Below, in pieces: positions 23,596-37,319 of a stretch of DNA of 64,000 bases. The stretch is from Strigops habroptila (Eukaryota; Chordata; Aves; Psittaciformes; Psittacidae), in the NCBI RefSeq assembly GCF_004027225.2, contig NC_044282.2:60009225-60073224 (forward strand), written 5' to 3'. The position numbers and the translations under genes are program-made. The first letter of the stretch is position 1. Each line of letters begins with the position of its first letter. The notes beneath the pieces were generated by a model that saw only the letters and a program-made list of their open reading frames with translations, was not told the origin of the DNA and searched no databases.

Positions 23596-24960
23596 TGCCT
23601 CAGAGTCTGATTCTACCCTTTCAACTGGGGTGTGGTATATAAACCACTGTCTGACGAAAACTGAAAGTTTAAATTAAAGAAGAAAAAGGGCAAAGCAAAC
23701 CCTAATTGTTCCTCACTTTCTATTTTCCTGCCTCATAATTATACCAGTCTTTTCTGGATCTGGATGTGACTCGTGTAATTTAGAACAATTTCCCCAAAAA
23801 AGAGAGCATGTATTTGACTGACCACACAGCTAAATAGCTATGTTGGAGGCACTATTGTTGAGTAAGATCTGCCAGCAAACAGCAAGAACACAGTGAGGCC
23901 AGCGCATCACAGGATGCTGGAACAAAAATATGCATTTCACATTACATTTCAAGGGTGAAACTCAGTTTCTTTTCAAATAAGCGAACAAGCTTCCACACAT
24001 CCCTTTTTTTTTAACTTGTTTATCCACATGTTGTGATTGTAAAGCAATCAGGAAGGCTTCCTAGCAGGGTATGGTTATGTCTAAGTGTACACATTTATTG
24101 AAGGTAGGAGCCAAGGCCAGAAAGGGCAGCATCCTCAGGCAGCACCCTGCTTGGGGCAGCCAGGCAGGACACCAGCACCCTACACCTTGGGTAAGGTCAC
24201 CCTAAGCTGGCAATCAGTCAATCGTTCTGGTCTGATTTAACATAGGAGACCATAGACCTGGGAGCACCATGCAATCCAAGCAAGTGTTGAGTATACTGGG
24301 CAGCTTTCTGAAGATCATCCTAAATTATCCAGTAGTCAGAATTGAGCTGAACTCTGCCTCTGCCATGCTGTCCTCTGCTGCAGGGTGAATTCTCCCCCAC
24401 TCTACGCAGTCCTTCATGAGAAGTCAATTTAGCATATGTAGGATTCATCTACCCAATGAAATTACAAAAGCTGGTGAATGTAGAGATTTCTAACAAGGAA
24501 AGAAGTATCCCAGCCTGTGTCCTTACTGTATGAAATGCAACAATACAGGGTGTGCAGTCCATCACCCACACTGTGCAACCCTCATCACAGCTACCAGCAT
24601 GTTTAGGCTGGGTTATTTCAATAGCATGGCCCCGGCATGGTTTTGGCTTGTACCAGATAGCACCCTGCCAAACAGTTAGAGCTTCAGGAGTTTGCACATG
24701 CTGCGGACTGTTCCCAACAGGCAATTTGTATGGGACCACCCAGTTTTGGAATTAACTCTATCCTAGCCAAAACCTCTACTGGTGGCAAAGTGAATTCAGT
24801 AGTATGTGTATGGCCACACTTCCCCCTGGCCAGGGTGGTATAGAACAGGCTATGGCATGGGTTAGTTGTGTGGTGAATTGATAGTCCAGGAGTTATTAGC
24901 TTTAAAATTAAAGTTACCTGTTAAATCTGAAACATTACTCCCATTCCACACAAAAGACAT

Positions 24961-25055
24961 CATTTAGTCTAGGTCATGTTTTGCCTAGAAAGGTTGGACC
25001 AGATGGCCCACGAGGTCTCTTCCAACCTGGTGTTCTACAATTCCATGATTCCATG
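24961..25055 (+). mobile_element. CR1 LINE 3' end, diverged
   Basis: Sense-orientation CR1 terminal sequence: 'tttagtctaggtcatg', 'gttggaccagatggccca', 'aggtctcttccaacctgg', then 'attccatgattccatg' as a decayed tail. It resembles the copy at 1,531-1,698 in the block around 'tttagtctag', so both probably come from the same older subfamily. Confidence 0.88.
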
Positions 25056-26178
25056 CTGCAAGGAATTTGCCTCCGTGTCTCCAGGGTCTGCTCTGGTTCA
25101 GCTTCTGGCAGGTTGAGGCTCCTCACGTTCAGAAGTGAAGGACAAAGCCAAGGTCTTACTGGGCATCTGCTGTTCTTGGTCTTTCACCCCACATGACCTG
25201 TCCCAGGACCTGATTCTGCACATGGAGTCCTGGCCCTGGTTTAGAGGACTGACATATGCCCGCTGAGCTCCAGCCAGCCGCGTCAGATGGGACCTGCTGA
25301 GAATCTGGCCCTGAGAAGCTGATTTATTCAGCCATGCAAATTCCTGCTCTTGTTTTTGCGCTGAGAGGCTCTGTGTAGGTGTAGGAGCAAATTGCAGCAC
25401 TCAGCATGTGCTGAACCGCCCCAGGGCTGCAGCACTTCCCTCCCCAACTCCTCCTGCCTCGTCTTCACCCTCGTGTTTGCCTTTCCACTGTCAAGTGTGG
25501 CTGCTCTTCATCAGTGCTGAAAGTAGAACCATCACCAGCCAGGGTATGGTGACAGACCCAAGGATCAGAGTGGTCGGACTGTACTTCTCACTTTGTTCTT
25601 GAAGTTTGGCAGGTTTTATGAGTTCTAAAATTAAGCCCTCAAAGTCCTCTTCCTCTTAAATGTGGTTAAAGTACAAAGCTGTGAACTGGGACATCTTGGA
25701 ACAGTTCTGTCTTTGTCCCACAAGGAAAATACTTTTTCCATCTCAAATTCACCAGTGTTTGGCATTGAAATCTGAGGTGTGTGAGCCAGAAAGCAGGCAA
25801 GACTCTTGAAAAGGGACACAAATGCCTGATGCATTCTCCTGGGCAAACATAGAACACCCACGCCCTGTTCATCAGACATTTAATATTAAGTATTAACCAC
25901 TATTATCTCCTTTTGAGATACTGATATTGGCTGAATAAGTACTTAAATGAGCTTAATGATGCAGCACCAAAACAGTGCTGACATGAGCCTCACTGCAGAT
26001 TGCTCTGTGGTTGTTGGGAGGTGGAGAGGAGGAGAAGGATTCTAGGGAATGGATATGGTGATGGAGACTGGCCTGCATTGCGAGTCCTCTGTTGCATAGC
26101 AGATCCATGAAGGATTTGTCTGTGTTTGTATTTAAAGCAATGAAAGAACCAGAGCAAGGTCAACTCTACTGTTAAATT

Positions 26179-26338
26179 CATAGAATCAGACAATAGTTTG
26201 GGTTAGAAGGGACGCTAAAGCTCATCCAGTTCCAACGCCCTGCCACAGGCAGGGACACCTTCCACTAAACCAGGTTGTTCCAAGCCCCGTCCAACCTGGC
26301 CTTGGACACTGCCAGGGATGGGGCAGCCACAGCTTCCC
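26179..26338 (-). mobile_element. CR1 LINE 3' end
   Basis: On the minus strand this is the final 160 bp of CR1, from the 'ctgtggctgccccatccctg' block to the 'gattctatg' tail at 26,179. It inserted in intron 2 in antisense to FAM167A and is strongly 5'-truncated. Confidence 0.94.
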
Positions 26339-28739
26339 CTGTCTGTTCTCTCCCTCCCCCATATTAAACATTCCTGGGAGACTCAGAGGCTCAATCCAAA
26401 CAGAAAATCCTTTGCGGGTTCATAATACCCTGTGGTCCAGCTTTGTGATTCAGCCTAGCAGTTGCAGCAGCTCCTCCGCCAGGAAGGACCTGAGTTTGGT
26501 TCCCTCTCACCCAGTGAAATTCAGAGTGGCAGCCTGTCCATCCCAAAAGCATGCTCCAACAATGCAGATGAAAGGCAGCTCTTTGACTGGGTTAAAAAGT
26601 GGTTGGTGTGAGCAAGACATACCTAAGACTCTTCCTTCATTTGACATGTGAGACTTGAACGAAGCAAAATGCATGGCTTCTGCTGGATGCTCCCTGTGGG
26701 TTTCCCCAGGACATGACACAGAGTGTGTGGGATCATGCTGTCATCCCACACATTAACTGGTTCATCGAGTTACTTTGTGATGGCTGGCTCTGTAGATGAA
26801 GTGTGTAAACTGAAAACCCCACGGCTTCCTGTGTTGCAGGCCCTGTAATCTCATTATTTCTTTTCAGGAAGCTTTGTGGAGCTCTGCTGACCTGACAGTG
26901 CTCCTTTCAAAAAATGATCATTCATAATTTCTAGCGATGGCTGGCTCCTCGGCATGGAACAGAGTGAATGTTTCTAGTGCTCTTGAGGAGCCTCTGGCAA
27001 AGGGAAGGAGAATGAGGATTTCTGGATTTTGACCCAAATTATGCTAATGTTCTGGGCAGTTTTGAACAAAGCAGGGTTTAATGGGACAAGTCCATGGAGG
27101 GAGGACAGAGTGTTTGCATCTCAAGCCAAGCCCCAGTGATGAGTGGGAAGAGTGAGAGACTGATAGTGCACATCTGACAGGTCACCCTTGTTTCTCTGTT
27201 CAGCCCCAGAGCACAGATAGAAAGGATTATATCCGAGACAGTGTCACAGCCTAGGTGATCAGTGTAGATGGGTGGTGGGTTTGCTCTACCCTACCCTACA
27301 GGAGGCCAGCAGGCTGTGTGGCTGGCTCGGTAGACATCAACGTCAGCAAGTCTGATGGAGGGCAGGAAGGGTGAGTGGAGATGGAGCACTTGAAGAACAT
27401 CCACTGGAGGGATTTTGTCTTCCAGCTTGCATGAAATCAAGACAGCTTCCTCAAAAGACGGGCGAAGCAAGAACTGGTCAAAAAAAGGAAAGCTAGCTCA
27501 CAAGGGAAAAATAGCAATCACCAACTCACATCCCTCTCCACAATGGCCTCGTAATTAATTTTCAAACTCTTTGTGGCAGTGGTGGCTTTTTTAATCCCAC
27601 ATTCTTGAAAGCATTTGTTGACATTTCTTATACAGCTTGATAAACTGACAAGAAAGAATGACCAAGGGTCAGTTCAATAATGCCCACGACCGCCTTCCTG
27701 ATAAAATGTCACAGCGTGGCGCTGGTTGTGAAACAGGGAAAAATATCAACAAAATAAGGATACTTTTTTCATTGCAACTGCGGTGGGAGAAGAACAACCT
27801 GCCCAGTGGCATTACTCTGCTGGAGGCATGGGCTACAAGGTTTGCAAGGAAATAGTGGGTTTTATTAAGAAGGTAAATAGGCACAACCCTGCCAACAATT
27901 TGAGATTTCCCAAGAGAGAGAAAGATATTCACTCAGAAACTGGTAAAAAGGTGACCCTATCCTCTCCAGGCAACTGAGCTGGACTCCAGTCGCTGTCTGA
28001 GACCTCTAGGCAAGGTCCTACAGGATGTTTCCGTGGTCCAGGATTGAGAAAATCCTCGCTTGGCTTGGATTAATTTTCACTATGCTCGCGTCAGCTCTGA
28101 GGTTAGGCTCCAAGCACAGCATTTTAAAGGGCTTCCTGACAGCTGCAGAAAACAGCTGGAGCAGAGCCAGCCTTCCCTCCAAGCTCTTCAACCTCCTAAG
28201 GTGGCTGCTTCACCTCGCTGTGAGACTGGAAATGGTGCAAGGGGTGATCCAAACGTCTTTGGAGGCATTGCCTGGAGGAAGAGGGATAATGCCACAAGCC
28301 AGAGCAATGCCAAGATTGCTCTGGTTCACATCCTTGTTGTAGCAGCCCATGCATCAGGCATCAGAAAAGTCTTATGTAGAAATAGGGCCACCTGTGGAGC
28401 CTCTCAAGGGGAATTTTCCCTCCTCCCTTCCCTTCTTGCAGCTTTATGTATGAGTCACCAGATCAGGAATAAATTTACCCCCTACCCCTAGAGCTACATC
28501 TGTACTTGTAAACTGAACAGCTCGTTTTCAGGCCTGGAGGCAACCGGTATGGCCTGACTGAATCCATACTGTTAAAATCCAGACAAGGCGGCTGTATCCC
28601 AAATGCCTGCTGAGGACGAATCCCTCTGTATTAACTCCTGAAGAGTGCCTGTGGGGAATTGCTTGGGACCGTGAGAGCTGGCATCACCTCAAAGGATGCT
28701 TTGCTCACAATTGAGTGGAGAGGAAGACTTTGTTGAAAT

Positions 28740-28850
28740 GTACTATTTAATATAGTAATATATTAAATAACATACAATATATAATTAAATAATACATATT
28801 ATATTAAATAATATTAAATATATTTAATTAATATTAATATATTTAATATT
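28740..28850. repeat. AT-rich low-complexity tract
   Basis: About 110 bp made almost entirely of A and T, rich in TATTAAATA-like units and short palindromes such as TTAAATATATTTAA. It lies in intron 2. There is no strict period, so this is a degenerate AT repeat rather than a clean microsatellite. Confidence 0.8.
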
Positions 28851-30124
28851 GATGTAGTCTGGGTCTGTTCCTGAGCTTCTCTTTCAAACCACAGGTTGCT
28901 GAGAAATCAGTAATGCAAGTCAAAGGAGTGAGGTAAATGTTGGATTTGGAGTCAGGGCAGCTCCACTGTGCAGCTGGAGGTGAACTCAGGGCATCATCTC
29001 ATGCACTGAGAAGTCAGCAAGGACAGAACTTAACCCAGGAAGCCACTTGGAGGAAAAAAACCCCAAACCTAAAATAGAAGCCAGGAGGCTTCTTCCAGTG
29101 CCAGTTCATGTCCTGAGATGGAGGCAACACCAGGGAAAGAGGTAGGATATCACATCAGGGCAGATGTAGGACTGTATTCCAGGTTTTTTCCCTCCTTGTT
29201 TCCAGCAGTTACAGAGAGATTTAAGCCACAAGGTTTGCTCAGAGCTGTTCAGCCTCTCTCTCACCACCTTCTTTGCAGCTTTTGTGGTTTGTGCTTTTCT
29301 GTGAGGAGGGATGTGGGATGAGCAGTAGGGATTGTTCTTTCGCATCTGCTGTTCTAGCTCTGCCTGCTTCTGTTCCCCAGACAAAGGCTGATTCTTGCAC
29401 CAAGCATTGACCTCTTTTCTTCACCACCCCCGATATCCTGTGGCCATAAAATTTCTGCTTTATTGCGAGTTGGAATTAAAAAAAAAAGCTCGTTTCTTTC
29501 ATCACTTCTGAATCTTCCACCTTCCAAAGGTAGGTGCGAAGGGAGGAAAAAGCCCTTCAAAACACTTAGCTCATTAGCCTGCAGGATACTTGTTCTCTCT
29601 CCTATGTGGAACTGTGGAGGTCCCATCCCTAGAGCTACTTCAGATCAGTGAGATAAGCCACGGAGCATATGGAGGCCTGTGTTCCCGGCTGTCGTGAACC
29701 AGCTCTGATTTATGCAGGCTGGAAACCCAAGCCAAGTATTTGGGGATCGGTTCTCTGGGGTTCTTTTAATTGGTCCTTTCCACCTCTAATTGCTCCTTCT
29801 AGCTGCGGCTGCTCCCTTATGAGCAAAATTAATTTTGGCTTTGCTTAAGGTTGAGATGGAAGCTCTGAAGCCTGCTCTGATGGTTACCCAAGACAACAGC
29901 CCTGGCATGGCTGGCTTTAATTCCAGTTTCCTGGTGTTCCTGAAATCTTGAGCAGGCGCAGACTTCCTGAAAGCTAAAAATTCACCATCCTGAGCCGGTA
30001 TTTGACTGGGATGCATTGCTGGCTTGGAAGATGCTTATCTCCCTCCCAGCTCTTTCCAATGGTGTAGCTTCTCCCCATGAGTTTCATTTCCAGTGATTTA
30101 GTGCAGCCACTGTCAGGGAGCTGA

Positions 30125-30469
<345 letters not shown>

Positions 30470-31885
30470 AGGGGGGAAGAAGAGGGAAGGATGGGGGAGA
30501 AAGAGAGGACTGGGCATGGCCAGAGCTCTCTCCACCTGGCGGCTGGGTGAAAAGAGGCCAAAGAGGAACAGAGGGAACAGGAGAAAACAGGGTACCCACA
30601 GCCGGTCTTGGTGGCAGGGTAGAGCAGTGGAGCTGCACCCTGGGATGGCCCAGAGATGCTCACTGAGAAGACAGAAACTGCATGAAGGAAGCGCGGAGAG
30701 CATCTGAACCCATGTGCACTTAGCCTGCTCCTTTGCAAAGTCTCTTCTCCTTCTCTTCCCCCCACAGTAACTAAAAGGTGATGCAGCTCCAGTGTGGTTT
30801 GTAGCCAAAAATCAAAGGAGGGAGTCAAAGATCAGCCACAAAGCAAAGCAAAATCTCTTTTGCCTTCCCCTTTACCTTCCCCCAGGCTAGAGCTGCTTCT
30901 TCAGAAACTAAGTCACTCTCCTCCATGAATGTCACCTTAGGCAACGATTCTGAGCCTCTGCTGGCCCAGGCACAGTGTCTGTGAGGCTATTTCAGGTGGG
31001 AAGCTTATTGCCAGTGGAAAGGAGCCCTCCCAGCAGGGAAGGGACAATGGGTAAAATGGCATGCATCCCCAAGAAAGGGTGAGAAGATATGTTTATTGAC
31101 TTCGTCCATTGAGTCCAGTGTACTCTAGCTTAATTTTGCCTGTGGTATAGATTATGGACAGACCATGGACACATTTATATAGACACTCTAGCCAGCCAGA
31201 AGTCGCTTGTGTGCCCTAGAAGTTATACCCAGAGCAATATGTGATTATAATCTTCTTGTCAGCAGTGGCCACAAGACACCATGTAGTTACCCCTACAGTA
31301 AGGCAAAGGAGGTAACTTACACCCAAGGCATCTCATATGAGAGAAATCACCCCAGGCTGACGTTACCCCAACAGCAGCACCAGCAAATACTGGATCTTCT
31401 GTAGCAACACACATCCATCAGAAGAGGAGAGAAGAAAAGGGACTTTTCTGTGATGAACATAAAGTGTGACTATAAAATTAAAGGGAGAAATATAGCTGCA
31501 ATGTGCTTTGGACCTGCAGCAAACCCCTGGGATTCCCTCCCTGCTTGGCAGTATTTCAGATGGATGATATAGATTTTTGCCTTTCGTGCACACAGCTGCA
31601 CACCTGCCTGTGAGTGATACAGAGGGTAGAGACACCCATGGTGCAGCCCAGCAAGGGCAGGGGCTCAAGAGATCTAGCCATGGCAATCTTGGGTCACCTG
31701 GCACCCAAAGCAGCCTGTCTAGACCAAGCCTGGGTGCCTCTAGGCTCTTCCTCCTGTGCCAGCACCACTCCTGATCATGTCAGAGTGGTACAATCTCTCA
31801 ACCCATCGCCCTAGCCCAGCTCTGCTCCCCTCCACACGCCCGAGCAGAGAGCTCTGTGGCTGAGTGAACGTGACTGTGTCCACGC

Positions 31886-31908
31886 AGCCCCAGCCCCAGC
31901 CCCAGCCC
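31886..31908. repeat. (AGCCCC)n hexamer repeat
   Basis: Almost four tandem copies of AGCCCC, followed some 50 bases later by TG-rich sequence. It lies in the probable 3' UTR of FAM167A. Confidence 0.75.
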
Positions 31909-32648
31909 TGGGGATGAGCAGGAGACGCAAGCCAGCACTGAGCAGAAAGCTGTGTGGCTGTGTTGATGTGCCTGTACCTGACTGTGTCTGTAAGCTGTGT
32001 GTGTGCATAAGTTCTTGTGTGTGTGCATGTGAGCCCACAGGATGCCTCTCTCAGGAGGTTGAGTGGTGGGCCTGTGTCTTTGTTCCCAAATGTGATGTGA
32101 ACCAGAATCTGATGAGACCCTGCCATGCCTGGGAAGATGCAACAAGGCATCAAGACTTGGAGTTTTCATAAGGAGCTTAGGTCAATGCAGAGAAGACAAA
32201 TAATTTGTCTGTCTCCACAGGAGGAACAAATTAACGTCATGAAGGAGTTCATAGCCACATGGGGCTGGGGAACTGGCAGGGGACTCTGGTGCTGAGTTCA
32301 GTCCTCTGTCTCCCATAGTATGTAACCATGCAGTGATGCATCCCCCTCCACTCCAAGGCTTATTGAGTATCATTTCTAGGGAAAGAGGTATCTGGGGCAC
32401 AGCAGCTCTACCTATACCATTAAGTTAATTAGTGCCATGCCTGGGTGCTGAATCTTGTGCTGCCCAGATAGCAAAGGTTTAATACGGTTGTGGCCAGAGT
32501 GTCAGTTGGCCTCTGGACAAGACAGCCAGCCACAATGTTGTTGTGTTTACAGTAGTAGAGAAATAGCCTTATTTCCCCATGGACATCTTGAAAAAGAAAA
32601 TCTCATTAAAATTCTTCTTTGATTACTTTTTTAATGAAAAAAAATCAA

Positions 32649-32654
32649 AATAAA
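32649..32654 (+). terminator. FAM167A: Candidate polyadenylation signal AATAAA
   Basis: A canonical AATAAA hexamer 2.2 kb after the FAM167A stop. It is followed by 'catgttgatttttgg' at 32,666-32,680, a GT-rich element at a suitable distance. The weaker ATTAAA at 31,477 could be used instead. Confidence 0.35.
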
Positions 32655-32660
32655 TTTATG

Positions 32661-35600
32661 TCCCACATGTTGATTTTTGGAGGAATTTTTGATCAAAAGA
32701 CAGCAATGACAACTCTTCAGTGAAAACAATGCCTTGGAAGAGGGACACTAGTTCTCTCTAGGATCAGCTAGAGCCAACTATAGGGTGGACCTGCCTTTGG
32801 GCTCTTGTCAGGTAGTCGAATACAGGAGGTTAGTACAAGCACAGTCTTAGGAGGTCATTATATGTGGCATTAGAAATATCAGACGTCTGGGTTCCAGACA
32901 TGTATTTTCTGCATTGAGTGGGATGAGGGATGGTTGTATCTGCCAGCTGTCTGTCCAAATGCACAATTTTTTAATTATAAAATTATGTCTGTATTGATTT
33001 CTGCCTCTTGTCTCTCACTGTGTTCAGTGGCCCCAGCTCTGCCTGGAGAGCAGTCGGGGAAGCACAGATCTGGTGTGCCCAAGGTTTACATGTGTGCAAG
33101 GTTTCCAGTCAAGTTTTTCTATCCACACACATCACTGGTTAGGATTACTGATGCAGCTCCATCAGTAATTGCTCCACCTTGCAGCCTGGAGGAGAGGGGG
33201 AGAAATTAAGGTGGGAGCATTTATTACATATTTGGGCAAAAATGCATGGGAAAGAATGCCTAAAAAGCTACTGTTTTACACGAGGTGCTGTTCTGTTAGT
33301 TGGCCACTGAGTCAAAAGTGGGTCCAGGCACTTAAAAATATATCAGGCTAGGGAAAAATATAAGTAGAAGTATGTCTGATTTTTGCTGAACTTTGTTTAA
33401 AACAAACAAGTCATCCAAAGGTTGTGTGGGCCTTGAGGAACGTGGGTACAGGTCGCTGGTCCCACCACAAAGTTCACAGAAAGAAGCTTCCCCGTCTCAG
33501 CAGTCTGCAATCAGATGATTCATGCCCTTGAGTGCCTGCCTTTGTACAAGTGGCTTACAGCCACATCCCCTTTCCTATGATGCCTGCAGTGAAAGTCTGG
33601 TGGCAATTAAGGTTGACGCTTCCAGGGTCCGTCCTGAAAATACCCTTTAAAGTGGCCAGATGTGTCGACCACCGCCACCGAATCAAGGCCATGGTATCTC
33701 CATCTTGAGTATCAGTGGCTGCTGACCCATCTATTTGAAGCAGGGATCTGCTGGATGTTGGTTCAAGGGTTGTCCACAGCTACCCTGCAATGAGACATGT
33801 TCCTCACTGAAATTAAAGAGCAAGTTCGAGACTAGCCCATGTGAATAATGAACTGCATTGTTATTTTAGATGGCTAGACAGGAAGACCACAGATTTCTCC
33901 ATGCTAACTAGAAGACCAAATTTCAGATTATTTCTTGCCCCAAAAAGTTCAATGCAAATTTTGGATGTCAGGGAGTCAGTCTAGCATTTTAATTGGTCAC
34001 ATTTTGCTTTTACTTAAAACAGTTCTAAAAATTTTAATTTGAAACTGAAACCATTAACACCTTATTTTTGTTCATGCACTGTTTGGTAATGAACAGTCAA
34101 AATATTTTACCTTAAACAACCTTAATGAAACTTTTCCACTTCCTCTTTTTCAGTGCGTATCAGACATTTATACAGCTAGACCAAATCCCTAAAGTTTTAG
34201 TTAACCCAAGTCTCTATCTATTATTCAGCATGAAGAATTCAGTTAAATGTGAATTGGCCCAGATTGATTTCTGGCTTCCTTTGGGTCAATTAAGAGGAAG
34301 CAGAAAGCAATTTTACACATTTTAACTTAGGGTCAACTGGCCACTCTCCCAGGCATGGTCTGCCTCCATCTACTAATGGACAAGACCTTGCTCGAATGTC
34401 ACAGCCCTAATGCAGCAACAATGAAAAGGGTCATTGTTCCTAGGAGAGTGTCTCATTTCTCACTCTTTTGGCGCTGGGAAGTGCTATCGTATAATCGGGG
34501 AGTGATTTGTATTTTGACATCCCCCACAATTGCCTCCGTATAACCCTTCATGAAATTCAATAGAGATATCATCACAGAAATGCCCCAACAGGTCCCACTT
34601 TTACACAAGGAAAGCCAGGAAATTACACGTTTAAGGACTTACAGGCAGAATTTTCAGACTGCCTGTGCTACACAGTATTTCAACTATCATGGTTTAGCCC
34701 CTTTATATATGTATATAAAAAATATATATATATTTCCATGTATGTGTATATGTATATGTATACGTACGGAAAAAATCCCAGCTGGAGTATTCCCAGCACC
34801 CTGTGGTTTTTTTTCACAGGCTGACACTGTCTGTTAGTGGATTTTATTTTAGATCAGGAAGACAGAAGGGGTGGGGGGCGGAGAATAAAAAAGGATTGCA
34901 GAGAGGAAGTGGCAGGCTAAACACCAAAACCAGAATCAGATTCGCTTCCCTCACTGCACGTTTTACAACCAAGTGCTGTGTCTGAGGAGATACACACAAG
35001 GGAACAAAGCATCCCAAAATCTTGGAGTGAAATCGTGCCATGGGTATTGCTTATTACCCAGCCAGCATCCAGAGGAGCCATGCAGCAGCCCAAAGGAGGA
35101 GCGGCACTGAAAGATGTGCAAACCGCTCCTGAAATCCTCACCAGTCTCCATGCTACATGGGAAACCTGTAAAGCTGAAAACACCAACACCTCCCTCCCCT
35201 TTCCAACTGGGGAACACCCCTGAGCCTCGGATGACCACACTCACACATGTGAAGCTGTGTCCCAAGATGCAATGCTTGGATGTGGATTTTAAGGTAATCA
35301 ATGATCAGATTTGGGGCAAACTCATGATTTCAGGCTTTCACCTCTCATATTTTCAACCTGTTTTGTGAAGAAGGATGAAGAGACCTGCTTCATGCACCCA
35401 TCATTCAGAGCAGCTGAGATCTGGACTTGCCCCATCCTTGCAAAGAAAAATGGTGCAAAGTCCCTGTGGTCCGATCCTTGGGGCAGCCAAACAACCCGCT
35501 CACTGCCTTCAGCATCTCAATGTGCTTCAAAACGGTCCATGTCAGTCACTGTGAGAGGTCTGTAGTGTCCAAACCCTGAGGTGGAGGTGGAAGATTCCTA

Positions 35601-37319
35601 ATGATTCACTGCTGCCCCTTCCCTCAGTGTCTGTCTCAGCCCCCCTTTCCTGCCTGCCTCTTGGAGGGGAAGCAGGAGGAGGAGGGTTATTACACAATGT
35701 TTTTGTTCCACTGATGATTTCCCTCTGCCAGTTGGAACAGGCTACTCATAAATTGCAGCTTTCTGGAGGGGTTTCAGGAGCTTTGCATTCTTAGATCATT
35801 GTCTCTCCTCCCTGGGAACAATGAGGGTAGGAAAGAGTTGCTCCAAAAATGCCATGTGCTACAAGGGGATTTCTTTAGGATGGGGATTGCTCAGGGAGGC
35901 AGGAGGAGTTTCCTCCAACTGCTTTAGCTTGCAGCCTGGGTAGCCAGGGAGGCAACTCAATAGGAAGCAGGAATGCTGCTAACAGCGCTCTGCAAAGATC
36001 TGCAAAGGTCAGCTCCTTCCTACCACCCTAGAAAGGTAGTTAAAACAATTATCCTCTGATTATAAGGTGGAAAATGAGATGTAGGATGCCCCATGCTGTG
36101 TGTGCCCAGTCAGAAATACAGCCAAGCACCTTCTGGACTTTCAGATGTGAACACCTTGAGATGCTCAGCATGTCTTTTGCCACCCTGGAAGCTGCAGGGA
36201 CTGGGCTTTTGGAAGAAAGCCTGTCCTGCAGGTGAATTAAAATTGGAAGGTGGTTGCAAGGCTTCTAACAAATCAGAGGGATCAAGTTCTTAATGCTATT
36301 AAATCCTCCTGTGAAACCAGCAGCTTGTTAGACTGCCCTGTCCCCCTTCGCATCCTGCCAATTCCAGTGAAAGCTTTGGCTTTGGCATATGGTTTCCCAA
36401 GGGTTATCTCTGCCTGCTCAGTTGTCAGCATGGTTCCTGACATGGTGTTGCTCCAGTCCAGCTGCACTGACCTGAGCGACCAGCAGGCATGGCTCAGGAG
36501 TTAATGTAAGCCAGGGACAACCCCAAATGGGCATTCTGGGTGCAGCTACCGCTTTTGGCCTATGAGGATTTAACCATATAAACATGTCTGGGCCACACCA
36601 GTTGGTCTCATGGACAGAAGAGGGACCCTGGTGCTGTTCAATTCACCAATAGAGTTGCAACAACTGCATGAAGAAGCACAGTCAGGACAGTGTGCAATAA
36701 GCCTTTCTTACAAAGCAGCAACCACTCATGACTCATAAGTCTTGTGAATAGACAGTTCTCTAGTGCACTTTTAAGCCTAGGCTGTGGAGGAAGTTTTCTT
36801 GATTCATGTCATACAAATCTCCTACCCAGAGGCAGAATCGCTCATTTGGAGGAGAACACCAAGAGCTACATCTTCACCAGCAATCAGGACCCACTCTCTG
36901 ACCTAAGGCAAAGTGACAAATCTGGCCACATCCTTATTATTAACTATAAAACAGGGCAGCCACAGCCAAACTACATCTTAGGAATGGTCCCTGACCCATG
37001 CAAGCTCCCATTGTTTGTGGTTTCTTCCTTTTTTCAGGTTTCTTGCAGAGAAGAAAAGGATTTAGTACCACAACTTCAGTACCAAGCAGTTTCTTTGTAC
37101 CCCTGAAATGCAAACCTTCTTCCTGGAACCAATTTAAATCATTACCACTGAAGAAGAAAAGCAGATTCCTCTGTATACTTTCTCTCACCCTGAAGTCTCA
37201 CATCTGTTTCTGCAGACCATCTTGTACACCAGCCTCCACAGAACCATGCACTGTAGCTCGGAGTCCCTGGGTCCCTGTCTTCTTGCTCTTCATTTATCCA
37301 GAATATAATTCCCAGAGAA
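32661..37319. other. Intergenic sequence without a recognised gene
   Basis: No exon, RNA gene or assignable transposon is visible. AT-rich stretches around 33.9-34.3 kb and a TA/TG simple repeat at 34,703-34,766 are present. The minus strand here is where TDH would be expected by comparison with the human order, but no NAD-binding (GGxGQxG-type) or other TDH exon was recognised. Confidence 0.55.
34703..34766. repeat. Mixed (TA)n/(TG)n simple repeat
   Basis: TATATATG, ATATATATATAT and TGTATATG units alternate for about 64 bp. It is an imperfect dinucleotide microsatellite. Confidence 0.8.

Larger units (their letters stand above)
30470..32660 (+). other. FAM167A: Probable FAM167A 3' UTR
   Basis: No coding sequence follows the stop. 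Two candidate polyadenylation signals are visible: ATTAAA at 31,477-31,482 and AATAAA at 32,649-32,654. The second is followed within 30 bases by GT-rich sequence (to about 32,690). A UTR of 1.0 or 2.2 kb is plausible for this gene. The interval includes a short AGCCCC repeat (31,886-31,908) and TG-rich sequence at 31,960-32,035. The end of the transcript is inferred from the signals only. Confidence 0.4.
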
